From Betaproteobacteria bacterium (GTDB lineage Bacteria; Pseudomonadota; Gammaproteobacteria; Burkholderiales; SG8-39), in the NCBI GenBank assembly GCA_004297625.1, contig SCTY01000047.1, forward strand, positions 97,353 through 161,352: 64,000 nucleotides of DNA, read 5' to 3'. Numbering within the stretch: position 1 is the stretch's first letter; each line of letters opens with the position of its first letter. The notes beneath the pieces were generated by a model. The model was not told the DNA's origin and ran no database searches. It worked only from the letters and a program-made list of their open reading frames with translations. This document shows, piece by piece, positions 29,515-38,849 of the stretch. The position numbers and the translations under genes were made by a program.

Positions 29515-29940
29515 CTACTCGCTGCCCGACCGGCGCTGGGCGATGCCGGCCTCGAGAGCGCCCAGGATCGGGCAGTCGTCGAGCGGCTTCTTGTCGCGTG
29601 AGCAGATCTCGATCAGTGCCGAGAGCGCCTGGGACATCGCCTTGAGGGCCTTGACCTTGGTCTCGAGCTGCAGCTTCTTCTCTATGGCGAGCTTGAACAC
29701 ATCGTCGCAGCACGCCGCGTCATCGCTGCGCAGCTCCAGCAGCTCGCGTATCTCCGCCAAGGAAAAGCCGCACTCCTGCGCGTGCTTGATGAAGCCCAGG
29801 CGGCGCACCGCCTCCTCGGTATAGAGCCGGTAGCCGGACTCGCTTTTTCGCGCCGGCCGGATGAGGCCCTCGCGCTCGTAAAAGCGGATCGTGTCGGTAG
29901 TGACCAGCGCCTGTTCCGCGACCTTGCCAATGGTGAGCAT
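29515..29940 (-). CDS. Heavy-metal-responsive MerR-family regulator
   Basis: A MerR-type regulator beginning MLTIGKVAEQALVTTDTIRFYEREGL. Its metal-site candidates are DDAACCDD at the start of the long helix and ICSRDKKPLDDCPIL in the C-terminal loop. The CC motif differs from classical MerR and CueR. I chose the ATG at 29940. It is the last gene of the metal operon and probably controls the palindromic promoter at 35712-35742. Confidence 0.85.
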   Translation of the reverse strand: MLTIGKVAEQALVTTDTIRFYEREGLIRPARKSESGYRLYTEEAVRRLGFIKHAQECGFSLAEIRELLELRSDDAACCDDVFKLAIEKKLQLETKVKALKAMSQALSALIEICSRDKKPLDDCPILGALEAGIAQRRSGSE

Positions 29941-30000
29941 CGTCATGCGGTTGTTCCTGAAGGGATTGATGAGCCCGCGTTTGATTGCGCTCAAGTGCCC

Positions 30001-30348
30001 CTATCGCGTTTCTTCCGTCCGGACAATCGCCTTCCCGGGGGTAAACCCGGAATCAGTGATGGTCTTCTTGATCCTGTCCACGTCCGGCTTCTCGCCTGGG
30101 CCCGACGGGCAGGCTGGTCCAGGACGATGCACCAACCAGGCTGCGAGCAGCAGAACCGCGCCCGAGCCCAGGAATATCCACTCCTTTTGCTCGCTCAACG
30201 AGATGAGGAAGGGAACGCTGCTGGTCAGCGCCGCGACGGCCGCCCCGAATCCCAGCGTCACCAGCAAAAGCGGGAGCGCACAGCAGATCAAGGTCCCGAG
30301 GCTCGCAAAAAGGGCGAGCCGGCTCGTTGCGCTCGCTTGGCCGTTCAC
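30001..30348 (-). CDS. MerT-like small metal transport membrane protein
   Basis: 115 residues from a GTG that overlaps the preceding stop (GTGA at 30345-30348). Two or three membrane helices are present with a CC pair in the first (GTLICCALPLLLVTLGFG). The soluble tail ends with a conserved-looking FTPGKAIVRTEETR. By its CC motif it is probably an Hg(II)-type importer. Confidence 0.7.
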   Translation of the reverse strand: MNGQASATSRLALFASLGTLICCALPLLLVTLGFGAAVAALTSSVPFLISLSEQKEWIFLGSGAVLLLAAWLVHRPGPACPSGPGEKPDVDRIKKTITDSGFTPGKAIVRTEETR

Positions 30349-31040
30349 AAGGCGAGCTCGGGGATCACGATGAAATAGGCGTTCAGCATGTACAGACCCG
30401 CCAGGATCAGCAGCACGCCGCCCGCGATTTCGAACGCCTTTTGCGAGTGGCTCAAGACTTTGAGCGTTTCCAGCCAACCGACCGCCACCGCGCCGGCAAG
30501 GATCGGCACCGCGCGGCCGAACGCAAAGGAAGTCAGAAGCGTCATACCGAAGAACGGCGAACCCAGGCCCGCCGAGACGCCCAAGAGAATCAGCAGGGCC
30601 GGCGTGCAAAACGGGCAGACCGCCACGGCGAACGGAACACCCAGGGCGAAAGCGCCCCACATGCCGCCTGCCCGCTTGACTTGAATCGGGATTGCGGGCA
30701 AGGGGACCTTGATCCAGCCGGGCCACATGAGACCCAGCAGCACCAATAGCGGCCCGAGGATCAACCCCCACTCGCGTCCCAGGACTTTCTGGGCCCACTG
30801 CCCGCCGAGGCCCGTGATCAGTCCCAGCACCGTATGGGTGAGCACCATGCCGAGGATGAACATGCCGCCGAAAAGAACGGCCTTCCTCGTCTCGTGGGCC
30901 CTGGTGACATAGGCGAGCGATACCGGGATCGCGGCGAGGGCCACCGGGTTGAAGCTGAATAGGAACCCTGCGAGGAAACCGATGCCGATCGAAGCGAGAT
31001 TCGCCTGCTCGAGGGTCTTTTGTAGTACGTCGATATCCAT
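30345..31040 (-). CDS. CcdA/DsbD-like membrane protein
   Basis: A 231-residue polytopic protein of the CcdA family. It has six helices and the paired motifs FSFNPVALAAIPVSLAY and VCPFCTPALLILLG. In canonical CcdA the first motif is NPC; here it is NPV, so only the second motif carries cysteines. These proteins move reducing equivalents across the membrane. It lies next to a thioredoxin-like gene that could be its partner. Confidence 0.78.
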   Translation of the reverse strand: MDIDVLQKTLEQANLASIGIGFLAGFLFSFNPVALAAIPVSLAYVTRAHETRKAVLFGGMFILGMVLTHTVLGLITGLGGQWAQKVLGREWGLILGPLLVLLGLMWPGWIKVPLPAIPIQVKRAGGMWGAFALGVPFAVAVCPFCTPALLILLGVSAGLGSPFFGMTLLTSFAFGRAVPILAGAVAVGWLETLKVLSHSQKAFEIAGGVLLILAGLYMLNAYFIVIPELAL

Positions 31041-31050
31041 CGAGCGGCGG

Positions 31051-31314
31051 CTAACCCTTCAATCGTCGGAGCAACTCTTCGCGCAGCTTGGCGGCGCTCG
31101 GCATTCTCGGAAAGACGAGCTTGCCATCGATGGCGATTCCGCCGGAAGACATCAAGCCCAGGTCAGTCGCGTAGTCGATCTCTTCCAGGAGGTTGACCTC
31201 CCGCCATGCGACCTTGTCCTTTCCGAGGTCCTCCACCACCGATTTCAATGCTTGTTTCGCCTCCGCGCACTTGCTGCAACCGGGCGCCGAAAGGAGTTCG
31301 ACCTTGATGGTCAT
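31051..31314 (-). CDS. Thioredoxin-like small redox protein
   Basis: An 87-residue thioredoxin-fold protein with the active site APGCSKCAEAK (C-S-K-C) near the N-terminus and a cis-Pro-like region MSSGGIAIDGKLVF. It resembles archaeal-type mini-thioredoxins often encoded with metal or arsenic resistance genes. It probably exchanges electrons with the adjacent CcdA-like protein. Confidence 0.82.
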   Translation of the reverse strand: MTIKVELLSAPGCSKCAEAKQALKSVVEDLGKDKVAWREVNLLEEIDYATDLGLMSSGGIAIDGKLVFPRMPSAAKLREELLRRLKG

Positions 31315-31459
31315 GGCAGCGTTCCCCCGAAAAGATGACCGTTACCGGGAAGTGGCTTCATCGAAGGCCGCTCTGACCGGGCCCGGCGCTTGGCGCACCT
31401 TGGAGTCGATGTCGCCGCTTCTTATAGTCGCTATAGCTGCCATATTCCTTACCCCCCGT

Positions 31460-31966
31460 TCAGCGGTTGCCGCCAGGCCAGGTGAGCAACGGCATGTTGA
31501 CGACGACACCCGGCTGCTCCACGACCAGATCTCCCGCGTCGATCGCTTTTCTCACCTCGGCCGCGGATCTAAGCTCCCGCGCCGCCGCTTCGTTCTTCCA
31601 GGTGACGAGGTTGAGCGCGCGCAGCGGGCTGTAGCCTTTCGTGCCGGGAGGATTGTCGAAGATATCGGGCTGGAATTCGAACGGGCCGTTGCCTTTCACG
31701 CCGTTTTTGAAGACGTAGACGTTGGCGAGAATTTCTTTGGGCATTCTCGCCAGCTCGGGCACGACAATGACCGGCGAGCCCTTCATTTTCGTGAGCAGAT
31801 CGGCGACCTGCGGCTCCGACGCTTCCGTGTGAATGAAGCGGATGCGCTCGCCTTCGGTAAAGCCGTCGACCGGCGGCACGACCGCACCGAAGAGATATCT
31901 CGCGCCGAGCACAAAGCCGGCGATGATCACCGCGATCAACGCCGTGACGATCAGGTTGCGTTTCAT
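31460..31966 (-). CDS. Exported or membrane-anchored hypothetical protein (DUF7482-like)
   Basis: 168 residues with an N-terminal membrane anchor ([21 protein letters not shown]) and a periplasmic domain with [31 protein letters not shown] and [16 protein letters not shown] recall similar proteins in metal loci as a domain of unknown function. It has no Cys. It overlaps the ATPase gene by 4 nt, so the two are co-translated. Confidence 0.65.
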   Translation of the reverse strand: MKRNLIVTALIAVIIAGFVLGARYLFGAVVPPVDGFTEGERIRFIHTEASEPQVADLLTKMKGSPVIVVPELARMPKEILANVYVFKNGVKGNGPFEFQPDIFDNPPGTKGYSPLRALNLVTWKNEAAARELRSAAEVRKAIDAGDLVVEQPGVVVNMPLLTWPGGNR

Positions 31967-34359
31967 ATGCGGAATCCTTTCTCGAGGATCGCCTCGCGAA
32001 TGCCGTCCGGCTCGACCATTCCTTCGCGATAACTGACGGTGACCACCTGCCGGGCCGGATCGCCCGTCACTTCCTCGACGCCTTTGAGCGCGGTGACCGC
32101 TTCCCGGATCGAGTCGAGGCAGTGCTCGCAGTGCATGGTCGCGATCTTGAGCGTGAGCTGCGCCTGTCTGCCGCGCCGCCCTTTCGGCAGGAGCTGTCCC
32201 GCAAAGGAATTGGTGAGCACGGTGCTGACGCTCGCCGCCATCGCGATCATCGCCCAGACGGGATGCACTAGCCCGGTCGTGGCGAGCGGCACGCCGATCC
32301 CGTTGAAGGCGAGGGCGAGCGAGAGGTTTTGGACTGTCTTGCGATACGACGCTCTTCCGATGTAGTAGGCGTCCACCACCGCGCCGAGGCGCTCGCCGAT
32401 CAGCACGATGTCTGCCGATTCGATGGCGATATCGGTGCCCGCTCCTATCGCAATGCCCACATCGGCCTGCATCAGGGCCGGCGCGTCGTTGATGCCGTCT
32501 CCCACCATCGCAACGCGATGTCCCTGGCCCTGCAGCTCGCGCACGACTTGCGCCTTGTCCTGCGGAAGCACCTCGGCACGGTACTCGATGATGCCCACCT
32601 TTTCCGCAACCGCTTTGGCGGTGCGCCAGTTGTCCCCCGTGAGCATGACCGGTTCGAGTCCGGCCTTCCTGAGGCCCTCGATCGCCTCGATCGCGTCCGC
32701 CTTGAGCTGGTCCGCGATGGCGATCAGCGCTGCCGGCTTTTCATCGACCGCCAGCACGATCACCGTATTGCCTGCTTCCTGCATCGCCAGTACCGGTTGC
32801 CCTTCGGTTTGCATGAAAGCAGGACTGCCTATCGCAATCCGCCGGCCTTCTACCGTTGCCGTTACGCCCTTGCCAGCGGTCGCCTGAAAATGCTCGGCCT
32901 TCGGCACCTGTAGCTGCTGCGCCTCGGCGAGCGCGACCACCGCTCGTGCCAGCGGGTGCTCGGAGCTCGCCTCGGCTGCCGCGGCCAGGCGCAGCGCTTC
33001 ACGCTTGTCGAAACCCGCAAGCGTCACCAACTCGACGACGGCCGGCTCGCCGCGTGTGATCGTTCCCGTCTTGTCGAGAACGACCTTCTTCACGTCTTTC
33101 AGCACCTGGAACGCCTCCGCCGAGCGCATCAGGATGCCGCGCTCGGCCGCCATGCCGCCGCCGCGGATCATGGCGAGGGGAGTCGCCATGCCGAGCGCAC
33201 AGGGGTAGCCCATCACGAGCACGGCAAGCGCCGCGAAAATCGCCCGGGTCCAGTCGGGCGAGCCGGTGACGAACCAGGCGCCGAGCGTCCAGGCAAGAAG
33301 AGCACCGCCGGCGAAAACAAGCACGCCGGGCACGTAGACCTGCAGTACGCGATCCACCAAGGCGAGGATGCCGGGCTTCAGCGCGCGCGCTTCTTCCACT
33401 TGGCGAGCGACCTGGCTCAGGAAGCTCTCCTCACCCACCTTGATGACGCGCACCAGCAGCGTCCCCGTCTGGTTGATCGAGCCGCCGATCACCGCATCGC
33501 CCTGCGTCTTTTCGGCTGGCATCGATTCGCCGGTGACTAAGCTCTCGTCGACGCCAGAGGCGCCCTCGACGACCTCGCCGTCCACGGGGATGGACTCTCC
33601 CGGACGCACGCGGACCAGATCGGCCGGCTTCACCTGCTCGATCGGGATTTCTTCTTCGCGCCCGTCGCGCACCACCCGCGCAGTGTTCGGCACCAGCCCC
33701 AAGAGCCTGCGCACCGCCTGGGAAGCGCGCGTGCGCACGAGCAGCGAAACGTATCCCGAGAGGACGTGATAGGTGGTGACGAACACCGCGACCCCGAAGA
33801 AATCGGGCACCGGGAACGCGGAGTAGAGATAACCCAGGAAGCCGCCGGTCAGTCCGGCGAAAGCACCGAGCTCGAGCAGCACGTGCTGATTGAGAATTCC
33901 CCGGCGCAGGCTCGCCCATGCCATGCTGAGAATGTGCCACCCGGGCCCGAGGATCGTTGAGAGGGCAAGGATGGGCATCAGCCAGAACATGGCCGCCATG
34001 CCCCGGGGGGGCATTAGATCCAGCCACATCAGGGCCATCGCCCCTAAGGCCACGGCGGTGAAGCCGGCGGCCATCAGGAGATTATTTCGCTGCTCCCGGA
34101 TCTCGGCCTCTTCTTCCTCGAAGCTGCGCACCTTGTTGGCATCCCGAACCGTGTAGCCGAGATCGAGCAGCGTTTCCTTGAGCTTGGCCGACGCGACCTT
34201 CATCGGCTCGTACTCGACCAGCGTCTCTTCGTGTGCGAGGTTCACGTTGACTTCGCGCACCCCTTCCATTCTGCCCAGCGCCTTGGTGATGCTTGCGACA
34301 CAGAAGGAGCACGCCATGCCGCCGATCTTGAACTGCACCTTCTGCGTTTGCGCGCTCAT
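31963..34359 (-). CDS. Heavy-metal P-type ATPase with YPC motif and C-terminal HMA
   Basis: A 798-residue P1B-type ATPase. The N-terminal HMA has GMACSFC (residues 14-20), the actuator has [10 protein letters not shown], the phosphorylation site is [11 protein letters not shown] and the hinge is [11 protein letters not shown] second HMA ([11 protein letters not shown]) sits at the C-terminus. The transmembrane ion motif reads [12 protein letters not shown] where CPC is usual, so the first Cys is replaced by Tyr. It pumps a soft metal out of the cytosol; the ion is not certain. The start is ATG 34359, coupled to the upstream gene. Confidence 0.92.
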   Translation of the reverse strand: MSAQTQKVQFKIGGMACSFCVASITKALGRMEGVREVNVNLAHEETLVEYEPMKVASAKLKETLLDLGYTVRDANKVRSFEEEEAEIREQRNNLLMAAGFTAVALGAMALMWLDLMPPRGMAAMFWLMPILALSTILGPGWHILSMAWASLRRGILNQHVLLELGAFAGLTGGFLGYLYSAFPVPDFFGVAVFVTTYHVLSGYVSLLVRTRASQAVRRLLGLVPNTARVVRDGREEEIPIEQVKPADLVRVRPGESIPVDGEVVEGASGVDESLVTGESMPAEKTQGDAVIGGSINQTGTLLVRVIKVGEESFLSQVARQVEEARALKPGILALVDRVLQVYVPGVLVFAGGALLAWTLGAWFVTGSPDWTRAIFAALAVLVMGYPCALGMATPLAMIRGGGMAAERGILMRSAEAFQVLKDVKKVVLDKTGTITRGEPAVVELVTLAGFDKREALRLAAAAEASSEHPLARAVVALAEAQQLQVPKAEHFQATAGKGVTATVEGRRIAIGSPAFMQTEGQPVLAMQEAGNTVIVLAVDEKPAALIAIADQLKADAIEAIEGLRKAGLEPVMLTGDNWRTAKAVAEKVGIIEYRAEVLPQDKAQVVRELQGQGHRVAMVGDGINDAPALMQADVGIAIGAGTDIAIESADIVLIGERLGAVVDAYYIGRASYRKTVQNLSLALAFNGIGVPLATTGLVHPVWAMIAMAASVSTVLTNSFAGQLLPKGRRGRQAQLTLKIATMHCEHCLDSIREAVTALKGVEEVTGDPARQVVTVSYREGMVEPDGIREAILEKGFRI

Positions 34360-35030
34360 TGGAGCGGCACCTCGACGAGGAGTCCGAACGCGATCGACCA
34401 GGCGCCGAGCGCGATCAGGATCACGCCCGTCCACTTCGGAAAGCGCCCCGCCTGGCGGGCGAGCCCGTCGAGCAGCCGCCGCGCCCGGGCGGAAAACACC
34501 GCGGCGACGAGCGGCGCCGAGAGGAAAAAACCAAATACCGCGAGCGCCGTGAAACCCGCTGCGACGGTCGCGCCGGATGCGCCGGTCGCTGCGGCCGCCG
34601 CGAGCAGCGCCGCAAGGAGCGGTGCCGCGCAGGCCGGGATGTTGAGGCCGAACAGCACGCCGAGGCCCGCCGAGCCGCGCAATCCGGACAGCTTGCGGAG
34701 TCCCGGACCGATCGCCACCATCAGCGCCCCGGCTCGCCCGGCAAGGACCAGCACGCCGAGCAGCGCGTAGAGCGCGCCCAGGACGATCCAGGCCGTCGTC
34801 TGGAAAGCCACGAAGCCGCTGCCGACGGCGACGGCAGCGATGCCTAGCAGACCGATGAAAACCGCCCGCGTGACGGCGAAGAGCGCGGTTTGCCTGATTT
34901 TCTCCGCCGCGCCTTCGCCCTCGAGATACTTGACGAACAGCAGCGTCGAGCCGATCGAGCAGGGCTCGATGAACCCGAACAGCCCGAGCCCGGCGGGCAG
35001 AACAAGCAGGTGGAACAAACCGAGCTCCAT
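34356..35030 (-). CDS. CcdA/DsbD-like membrane protein (second copy type)
   Basis: A 224-residue polytopic protein with the paired motifs [14 protein letters not shown] and [14 protein letters not shown], the two-Cys arrangement of CcdA-type thiol transporters. The start at ATG 35030 overlaps the TVP38 remnant stop as ATGA. In this operon it may keep HMA cysteines or a secreted partner reduced. Confidence 0.78.
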   Translation of the reverse strand: MELGLFHLLVLPAGLGLFGFIEPCSIGSTLLFVKYLEGEGAAEKIRQTALFAVTRAVFIGLLGIAAVAVGSGFVAFQTTAWIVLGALYALLGVLVLAGRAGALMVAIGPGLRKLSGLRGSAGLGVLFGLNIPACAAPLLAALLAAAAATGASGATVAAGFTALAVFGFFLSAPLVAAVFSARARRLLDGLARQAGRFPKWTGVILIALGAWSIAFGLLVEVPLQ

Positions 35031-35405
35031 CACTTCGTGCGTGAGGCGCGGTGCCGCGCCGACCACAGCCGCCGGATGACGAGCACGGCGGCGAACGTGA
35101 GAAACCGGCCGGCGCCGAGCTCACCGCCGGCATAGCTCCAGACGAACGCGAAGGGAAGGATGCCGATCAGCGAGCCGATGGCGTAAGTGGAGAAGCGAAG
35201 CTCCTTCAGGAGGCCGAGCGCGAAGCTGACGATATCGACCGGGAGGATCATGCGCAGGACGACGATGCCGCCCCGTGGCGCTCAGCAGAGCGGTGAGCCA
35301 CAAGCTGTACAGCTGCGCCGCAAGCGGCAGAAGCGGAAGCGAAGGCAGCGGAAGGAGCACCACCGAAGCGGCGACCGCGACGAGGTATACGGCGGCGCCG
35401 AGCAT
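35030..35405 (-). pseudogene. Broken TVP38/TMEM64 (DedA-like) membrane protein
   Basis: The N-terminal part (MLGAAVYLVAVAASVVLLPLP, from 35405) and the C-terminal part (MILPVDIVSFALGLLKELRF, from 35251) are in different frames, with a central region deleted near 35255-35290. The intact family is about 200-230 residues. The remaining parts still carry the [22 protein letters not shown] signature. Confidence 0.7.
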
Positions 35406-35457
35406 CTCGCGATGCGGCGGAACGAAGCCACATAAGTGTTTTTCAGCTGCGCCGGCG

Positions 35458-35682
35458 TCACCGCCTGCGGACCTGATAGCCGAGCTTCTCGAGCCGGGCG
35501 CGAATCTCGTCCTCGCTCACGCGGGCAGTGTCGATAGCCACATTCACCCGCTGTGTCTCGGCGCTCGCCTGCACCTCCTCGACACCGGGCAGGCGGCCGA
35601 GCGCGGTCGCGATCCGCGACTCACAGCCCGCGCAGTGGATCTTCTCCTCGCCAAACACTTCGAATTGAACGGTGGCAGTCAT
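35458..35682 (-). CDS. HMA-domain metal-binding protein
   Basis: A 74-residue soluble HMA domain with the metal site EKIHCAGCESRIATALGRLPG. It resembles CopZ- or MerP-like chaperones and has no signal peptide, so it acts in the cytosol. It is the first gene after the palindromic promoter and probably feeds metal to the ATPase downstream. Confidence 0.88.
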   Translation of the reverse strand: MTATVQFEVFGEEKIHCAGCESRIATALGRLPGVEEVQASAETQRVNVAIDTARVSEDEIRARLEKLGYQVRRR

Positions 35683-35711
35683 AGCGGTATTCCTTTAAGA
35701 GCCATGACTAA

Positions 35712-35742
35712 GCCTAAACCCTGGACCTTGGTTCAAGGTCAA
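35712..35742 (-). promoter_or_regulatory. MerR-family operator/promoter of the metal operon
   Basis: On the minus strand the -35 TTGACC (35737-35742) and -10 TTAGGC (35712-35717) are separated by 19 bp. A perfect dyad GACCTTG-AAC-CAAGGTC (35724-35740) overlaps the -35 and the spacer. This is the layout used by CueR/ZntR-type activators. The regulator is likely the one at 29515-29940. Confidence 0.78.
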
Positions 35743-35800
35743 CGGGTCCGCTCGATTATCTTCGGCCGTTTTGCTACGGGCGGAACGCCCGCGATGATCT

Positions 35801-36580
35801 TCAGCGCTTCCCGGATTCGCCCTCGGTCTTATAGAAGTTGCCCGGGATGCGCGGCCCGACGTCTTCGGTGGGCGCGGCGCGACCCGCCTTGTTTGCCTCG
35901 AGCATGCGCTGGTAGTCCGCGACCGCCTGCGGCCCGGCGCGCTCCAGTCCCGCCTTGAACTGCGCCATGTCCCGGGTGCTCCAGGCGCTGCGCTCGCTGT
36001 AGAACGCCACCCACTGCTTCTTCGCCCGGTTCGCCTGGAAGTCGAGCACGTGCTCCAGCGCATCGGCGACGTCGGCCGCGCTGGTCCAGGCCGACTTGTA
36101 GTGGATCATGCCGCCGCGGCCGATGATCCAGGTCATGTTGGGCAGCGAGCCATAAGCGCGATGCGCGCTGCCTTCCAGATCATCGAGCAGGATCTGGCGG
36201 CGCACCTTCGAGTGCTCGAGGTAGGCGCGCGCGTTGCGCCGCTTATCCTCCATCGAGCGATGATGACGGTAATTCTCCGCCGGATGCGCTTCCCGGGTGT
36301 AGATGAAGGCCGAGCGCACGGCCCGGCTCGCGTATCGGTCGGCCAGGTCGTCCATCGACCCGGTCGCCATCGCGCAGAACGGTCAGGTGAAGGAGCCGAA
36401 CTCCACGAGCGCGACGCCGCTCGCCCACAGCTCGCTCATCTGCACCGCCTCGCCGGTGGCGAGATCCTCGAGCGGAAATGACGGCGCGCGCATCGTCACC
36501 TTGGGCGCCTGCACGGCGAAATCGAGAAATTCGTTCGGCGAGGCGACGAACTCGCTGTAGTTGTATCCGCTGTCGCTCAT
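35801..36580 (-). CDS. Deiodinase/thioredoxin-fold selenoprotein with UGA (Sec66)
   Basis: Translation from ATG 36580 (GGGAGAAG upstream) reads to an in-frame TGA at 36383-36385 and continues in frame to 35801, giving 259 residues. The UGA lies in LVEFGSFT-U-PFCAMA, which matches the FGSxTUPPF motif of iodothyronine-deiodinase-like proteins. It is followed by the conserved FIYTREAHPAENY (deiodinases have xxxEAHxxDGW). After this comes a C-terminal extension of unknown type. A hairpin behind the UGA is weak. Bacterial members are probably thiol oxidoreductases, not hormone deiodinases. Confidence 0.83.
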
Positions 36581-36627
36581 TGAATCTTCTCCCTGTTCGG
36601 TTGTAAGGAAGTCGTTCACTTCAGCAT

Positions 36628-37590
36628 CTAATCAGCCCGAATTCCGGCCGCGCGCACCACCTTGCCCCAGCGCGCGCGCTCGGCGTGAATGAAGGCGGCA
36701 AATTCGGCAGATGTGTTGCCTACCACGTTTGCGCCGAGCGCGGCCAGCCGGTCGCGCACCTCGGCGGCGTTCAGCGCCCTGACGGCCTCGAGATGAAGCC
36801 GTCCTGCGACGGGCTCAGGCGTCCCTGCGCGCACGAAAAATCCGAACCAGGGGCCGGTCTCCCACCCCGGGAAGCCCTGTTCGTCCATCGTCGGGATATC
36901 CGGCGCCACCGGCTGGCGCTTCAGCGTGGTCACCGCCAGAGCGCGCACCTTTCCGATTTTCGCTTGCGGCAGCGCCTGCGCCAGCGTGTCGAACAGCACC
37001 TGAACCTGTCCGCCCATCAGGTCCTGCAGCGCGGGCGCCGCGCCCTTGTAGGGAACGTGCACGATGTCGACTCCCGCCATGGACTTGAAAAGCTCGGCGG
37101 CCAGGTGCCCGGAGCTGCCGCTGCCCGGGGAGGCGTAGGAGAGCGCGCCCGGCCTACTCTTGGCGTACGCCACGAGCTCGCGCACGCTGGCCGCAGGAAC
37201 GGACGGATGCACGACGAGGAGATTGGGCACCGTGATGAGTAGTGTGATCGGCGAGAAGTCTTTCTCCGGGTCGTAATTGAGCTTCGTGAAGAGATGAGGA
37301 TTTACCGCATGCGTGCCAATGTGCCCGAGGAAAATGGTGTGCCCGTCGGCCGGCGCGCGGATGACCTCGACGGCGCCGATCTGGCCGCTGCCGCCGGGCT
37401 TGTTCTCGACCACGACCGGTTGCCCGAGCGCCTCGCTCATTTTCGGCGCCATCATGCGCGCGAGCGTGTCGGCAACGCCGCCGGGGAACGGGACCACGAT
37501 GCGCACCGGCCTGGAAGGGAATCCTTGCGCGAGCGCAGCACCGCTCACGATGAGGGACAAGGTGAAAAACGCCAGGCGAAGCATAGACAT
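36628..37590 (-). CDS. Bug/TctC-family tripartite tricarboxylate transporter binding protein
   Basis: A 320-residue periplasmic protein with a signal peptide ending SGAALAQG. Bug-family landmarks are PSRPVRIVVPFPGGVADTLARMM, ENKPGGSGQIG and YASPGSGSSGHLAAELFKS. The membrane subunits TctAB are absent here, as is common for the many orphan Bug proteins of betaproteobacteria. Confidence 0.93.
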   Translation of the reverse strand: MSMLRLAFFTLSLIVSGAALAQGFPSRPVRIVVPFPGGVADTLARMMAPKMSEALGQPVVVENKPGGSGQIGAVEVIRAPADGHTIFLGHIGTHAVNPHLFTKLNYDPEKDFSPITLLITVPNLLVVHPSVPAASVRELVAYAKSRPGALSYASPGSGSSGHLAAELFKSMAGVDIVHVPYKGAAPALQDLMGGQVQVLFDTLAQALPQAKIGKVRALAVTTLKRQPVAPDIPTMDEQGFPGWETGPWFGFFVRAGTPEPVAGRLHLEAVRALNAAEVRDRLAALGANVVGNTSAEFAAFIHAERARWGKVVRAAGIRAD

Positions 37591-37592
37591 GC

Positions 37593-38282
37593 CTAGGTGC
37601 TCCAGACAATGCAGTCGCGCAGCATTCGCTCGAAACGCGTCGTCGTTTCGGGAGAAGCCGTGACGATCGCGTAATAGCCGCCCCGGACAGGACGGGCAAG
37701 CGCATTCCAGCCTCCGGTCGATGCCCTCTCGGGCCGAGCGAGCTTCTTCCCTGGGACCAGGATCAGGGTGGCCAGACCGTGCGGAGTGTCAAAGACGATG
37801 TGCCAGCCCATGCCGTCCTCCACCGGGCAGAGACGAATGTAACGGATCTTGCCCGGCATTTCCTTCAAAGTTCCGCCGAAATCCTGCAGAGCGGCACGAA
37901 ACGCCTCGGCATCGGCGTTTCTAACCGTGGTGAGCGATTCGGGCTCCATGACGACATGCTCGATCGCGAGCCGCGCGTAGGCGTCGGGCCCTGCTCTAAA
38001 TGCTCCGCCCAAGAAGAAGCCCAACGCGACGGAGATGAGGAGGCTCGCGGCAAGCGCCCAGACACGCCATGCGCGCCGCGGCCTCGTGGATTCGAAGAGG
38101 ATCCTGTCGGCGAGCCCGTCCGGAACGGGCGTCTGGAGCGCCTGATCGAGAGCGCGTTCGGTCTCGTCCACTTCCGCTGCGAACGCCGCACAGGTCGGGC
38201 AGCCTTCCGCGTGCGCCAGCGCCTCGGCGGAAAGACGCCGGGGATCGGCAAGCTTCGCGCGGCGGAATTCGAGGCAGTTCAC
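37593..38282 (-). CDS. Transmembrane anti-sigma factor (DUF3379-like)
   Basis: 229 residues. The N-terminal zinc-finger-like segment HAEGCPTCAAFAAEVDE lies in the cytosol. A single membrane helix (VWALAASLLISVALGFFLGGAF) and a periplasmic domain with two Cys (RLCPVEDG, LRDCIVW) follow. It overlaps the sigma gene by 4 nt and should hold that sigma factor inactive until an envelope signal arrives. Confidence 0.86.
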   Translation of the reverse strand: MNCLEFRRAKLADPRRLSAEALAHAEGCPTCAAFAAEVDETERALDQALQTPVPDGLADRILFESTRPRRAWRVWALAASLLISVALGFFLGGAFRAGPDAYARLAIEHVVMEPESLTTVRNADAEAFRAALQDFGGTLKEMPGKIRYIRLCPVEDGMGWHIVFDTPHGLATLILVPGKKLARPERASTGGWNALARPVRGGYYAIVTASPETTTRFERMLRDCIVWST

Positions 38283-38746
38283 CGGGCGGCTTTGCGTTTC
38301 ACGGAGTCAATATGCTGCTGGCGCAGCGCCTGGCGGGCGCGCGTCAGCCGGGTCATAACGGCGCCCTCGGTCGTGCCGAGCATGCCTGCAATCTCGGCGC
38401 AGCTGAAGCCCCCGAGGACCTGCAGCAACAACGGCTCGCGATAAGCCGGCGGCAGCACCGCCACTGCTTGCGCGGTTTCCAGCCCGTCCTCGAACGACGG
38501 GATCGACGGAAGCTGAGCCTCATCCATTTCATCCAGGCTCGTCTCGTTCTTTCTCCGCGAAACACTGCGGGCGTATTCGTTCCTCACGATGGTCATCAGC
38601 CAAGCCTTCGCCTGGGCGAGCTCCCTAAGCTCAGGCCACGATTTCCACGCGCGCAGGCAGGCCTCCTGCACCAGATCCTCGGCCGCATGGCGGTCCCGGC
38701 AAAGCCAGTACGCAAACCGATAGAGCTCGGCGCTGTATGCGCGCAC
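38279..38746 (-). CDS. ECF-type sigma factor
   Basis: Region 2 (LYRFAYWLCRDRHAAEDLVQEACLRAWK) and region 4 (FSCAEIAGMLGTTEGAVMTRLTRARQAL) are intact. The GTG at 38746 gives 155 residues, but the sequence continues upstream in frame to SPRRGEFEQAV. An ATC at 38779 stands 6 nt after AAGGAG, so a rare ATC start is possible. It is controlled from its own ECF-type promoter and is divergent from the bufferin-like cluster. Confidence 0.88.
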   Translation of the reverse strand: MRAYSAELYRFAYWLCRDRHAAEDLVQEACLRAWKSWPELRELAQAKAWLMTIVRNEYARSVSRRKNETSLDEMDEAQLPSIPSFEDGLETAQAVAVLPPAYREPLLLQVLGGFSCAEIAGMLGTTEGAVMTRLTRARQALRQQHIDSVKRKAAR

Positions 38747-38805
38747 CGCCTGCTCGAATTCTCCGCGCCGAGGGCTGATCGGGGCTCCTTATATCGCCGG
38801 TACGC

Positions 38806-38836
38806 ATAAGACCTGCCTGCCATGCCGAAACTTACA
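38806..38836 (-). promoter_or_regulatory. ECF-type promoter of the sigma gene (autoregulation)
   Basis: On the minus strand TGTAAG (38831-38836) and GTCTTAT (38806-38812) are 18 bp apart. The spacing and boxes equal those of the divergent plus-strand motif. Confidence 0.68.
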
Positions 38837-38849
38837 GCGTCGGTGGGTT

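Noticed and set aside
31342..31443. 33-codon minus-strand frame in the gap between the thioredoxin-like and DUF7482-like genes
   Set aside because: ATG is present but the ribosome site is too close, no family is recognised and a second frame is equally open.
36345..36382. SECIS hairpin of the deiodinase-like gene
   Set aside because: Only a 4-bp stem with a 3-base loop (CGAC-CGG-GTCG) could be found by eye, not enough to annotate.
36603..36633. TGTAAG-N18-ATCTAAT on the plus strand as another ECF promoter
   Set aside because: It points into the 3' end of the Bug-protein gene with no plus-strand gene behind it, and the second box lacks the usual G.
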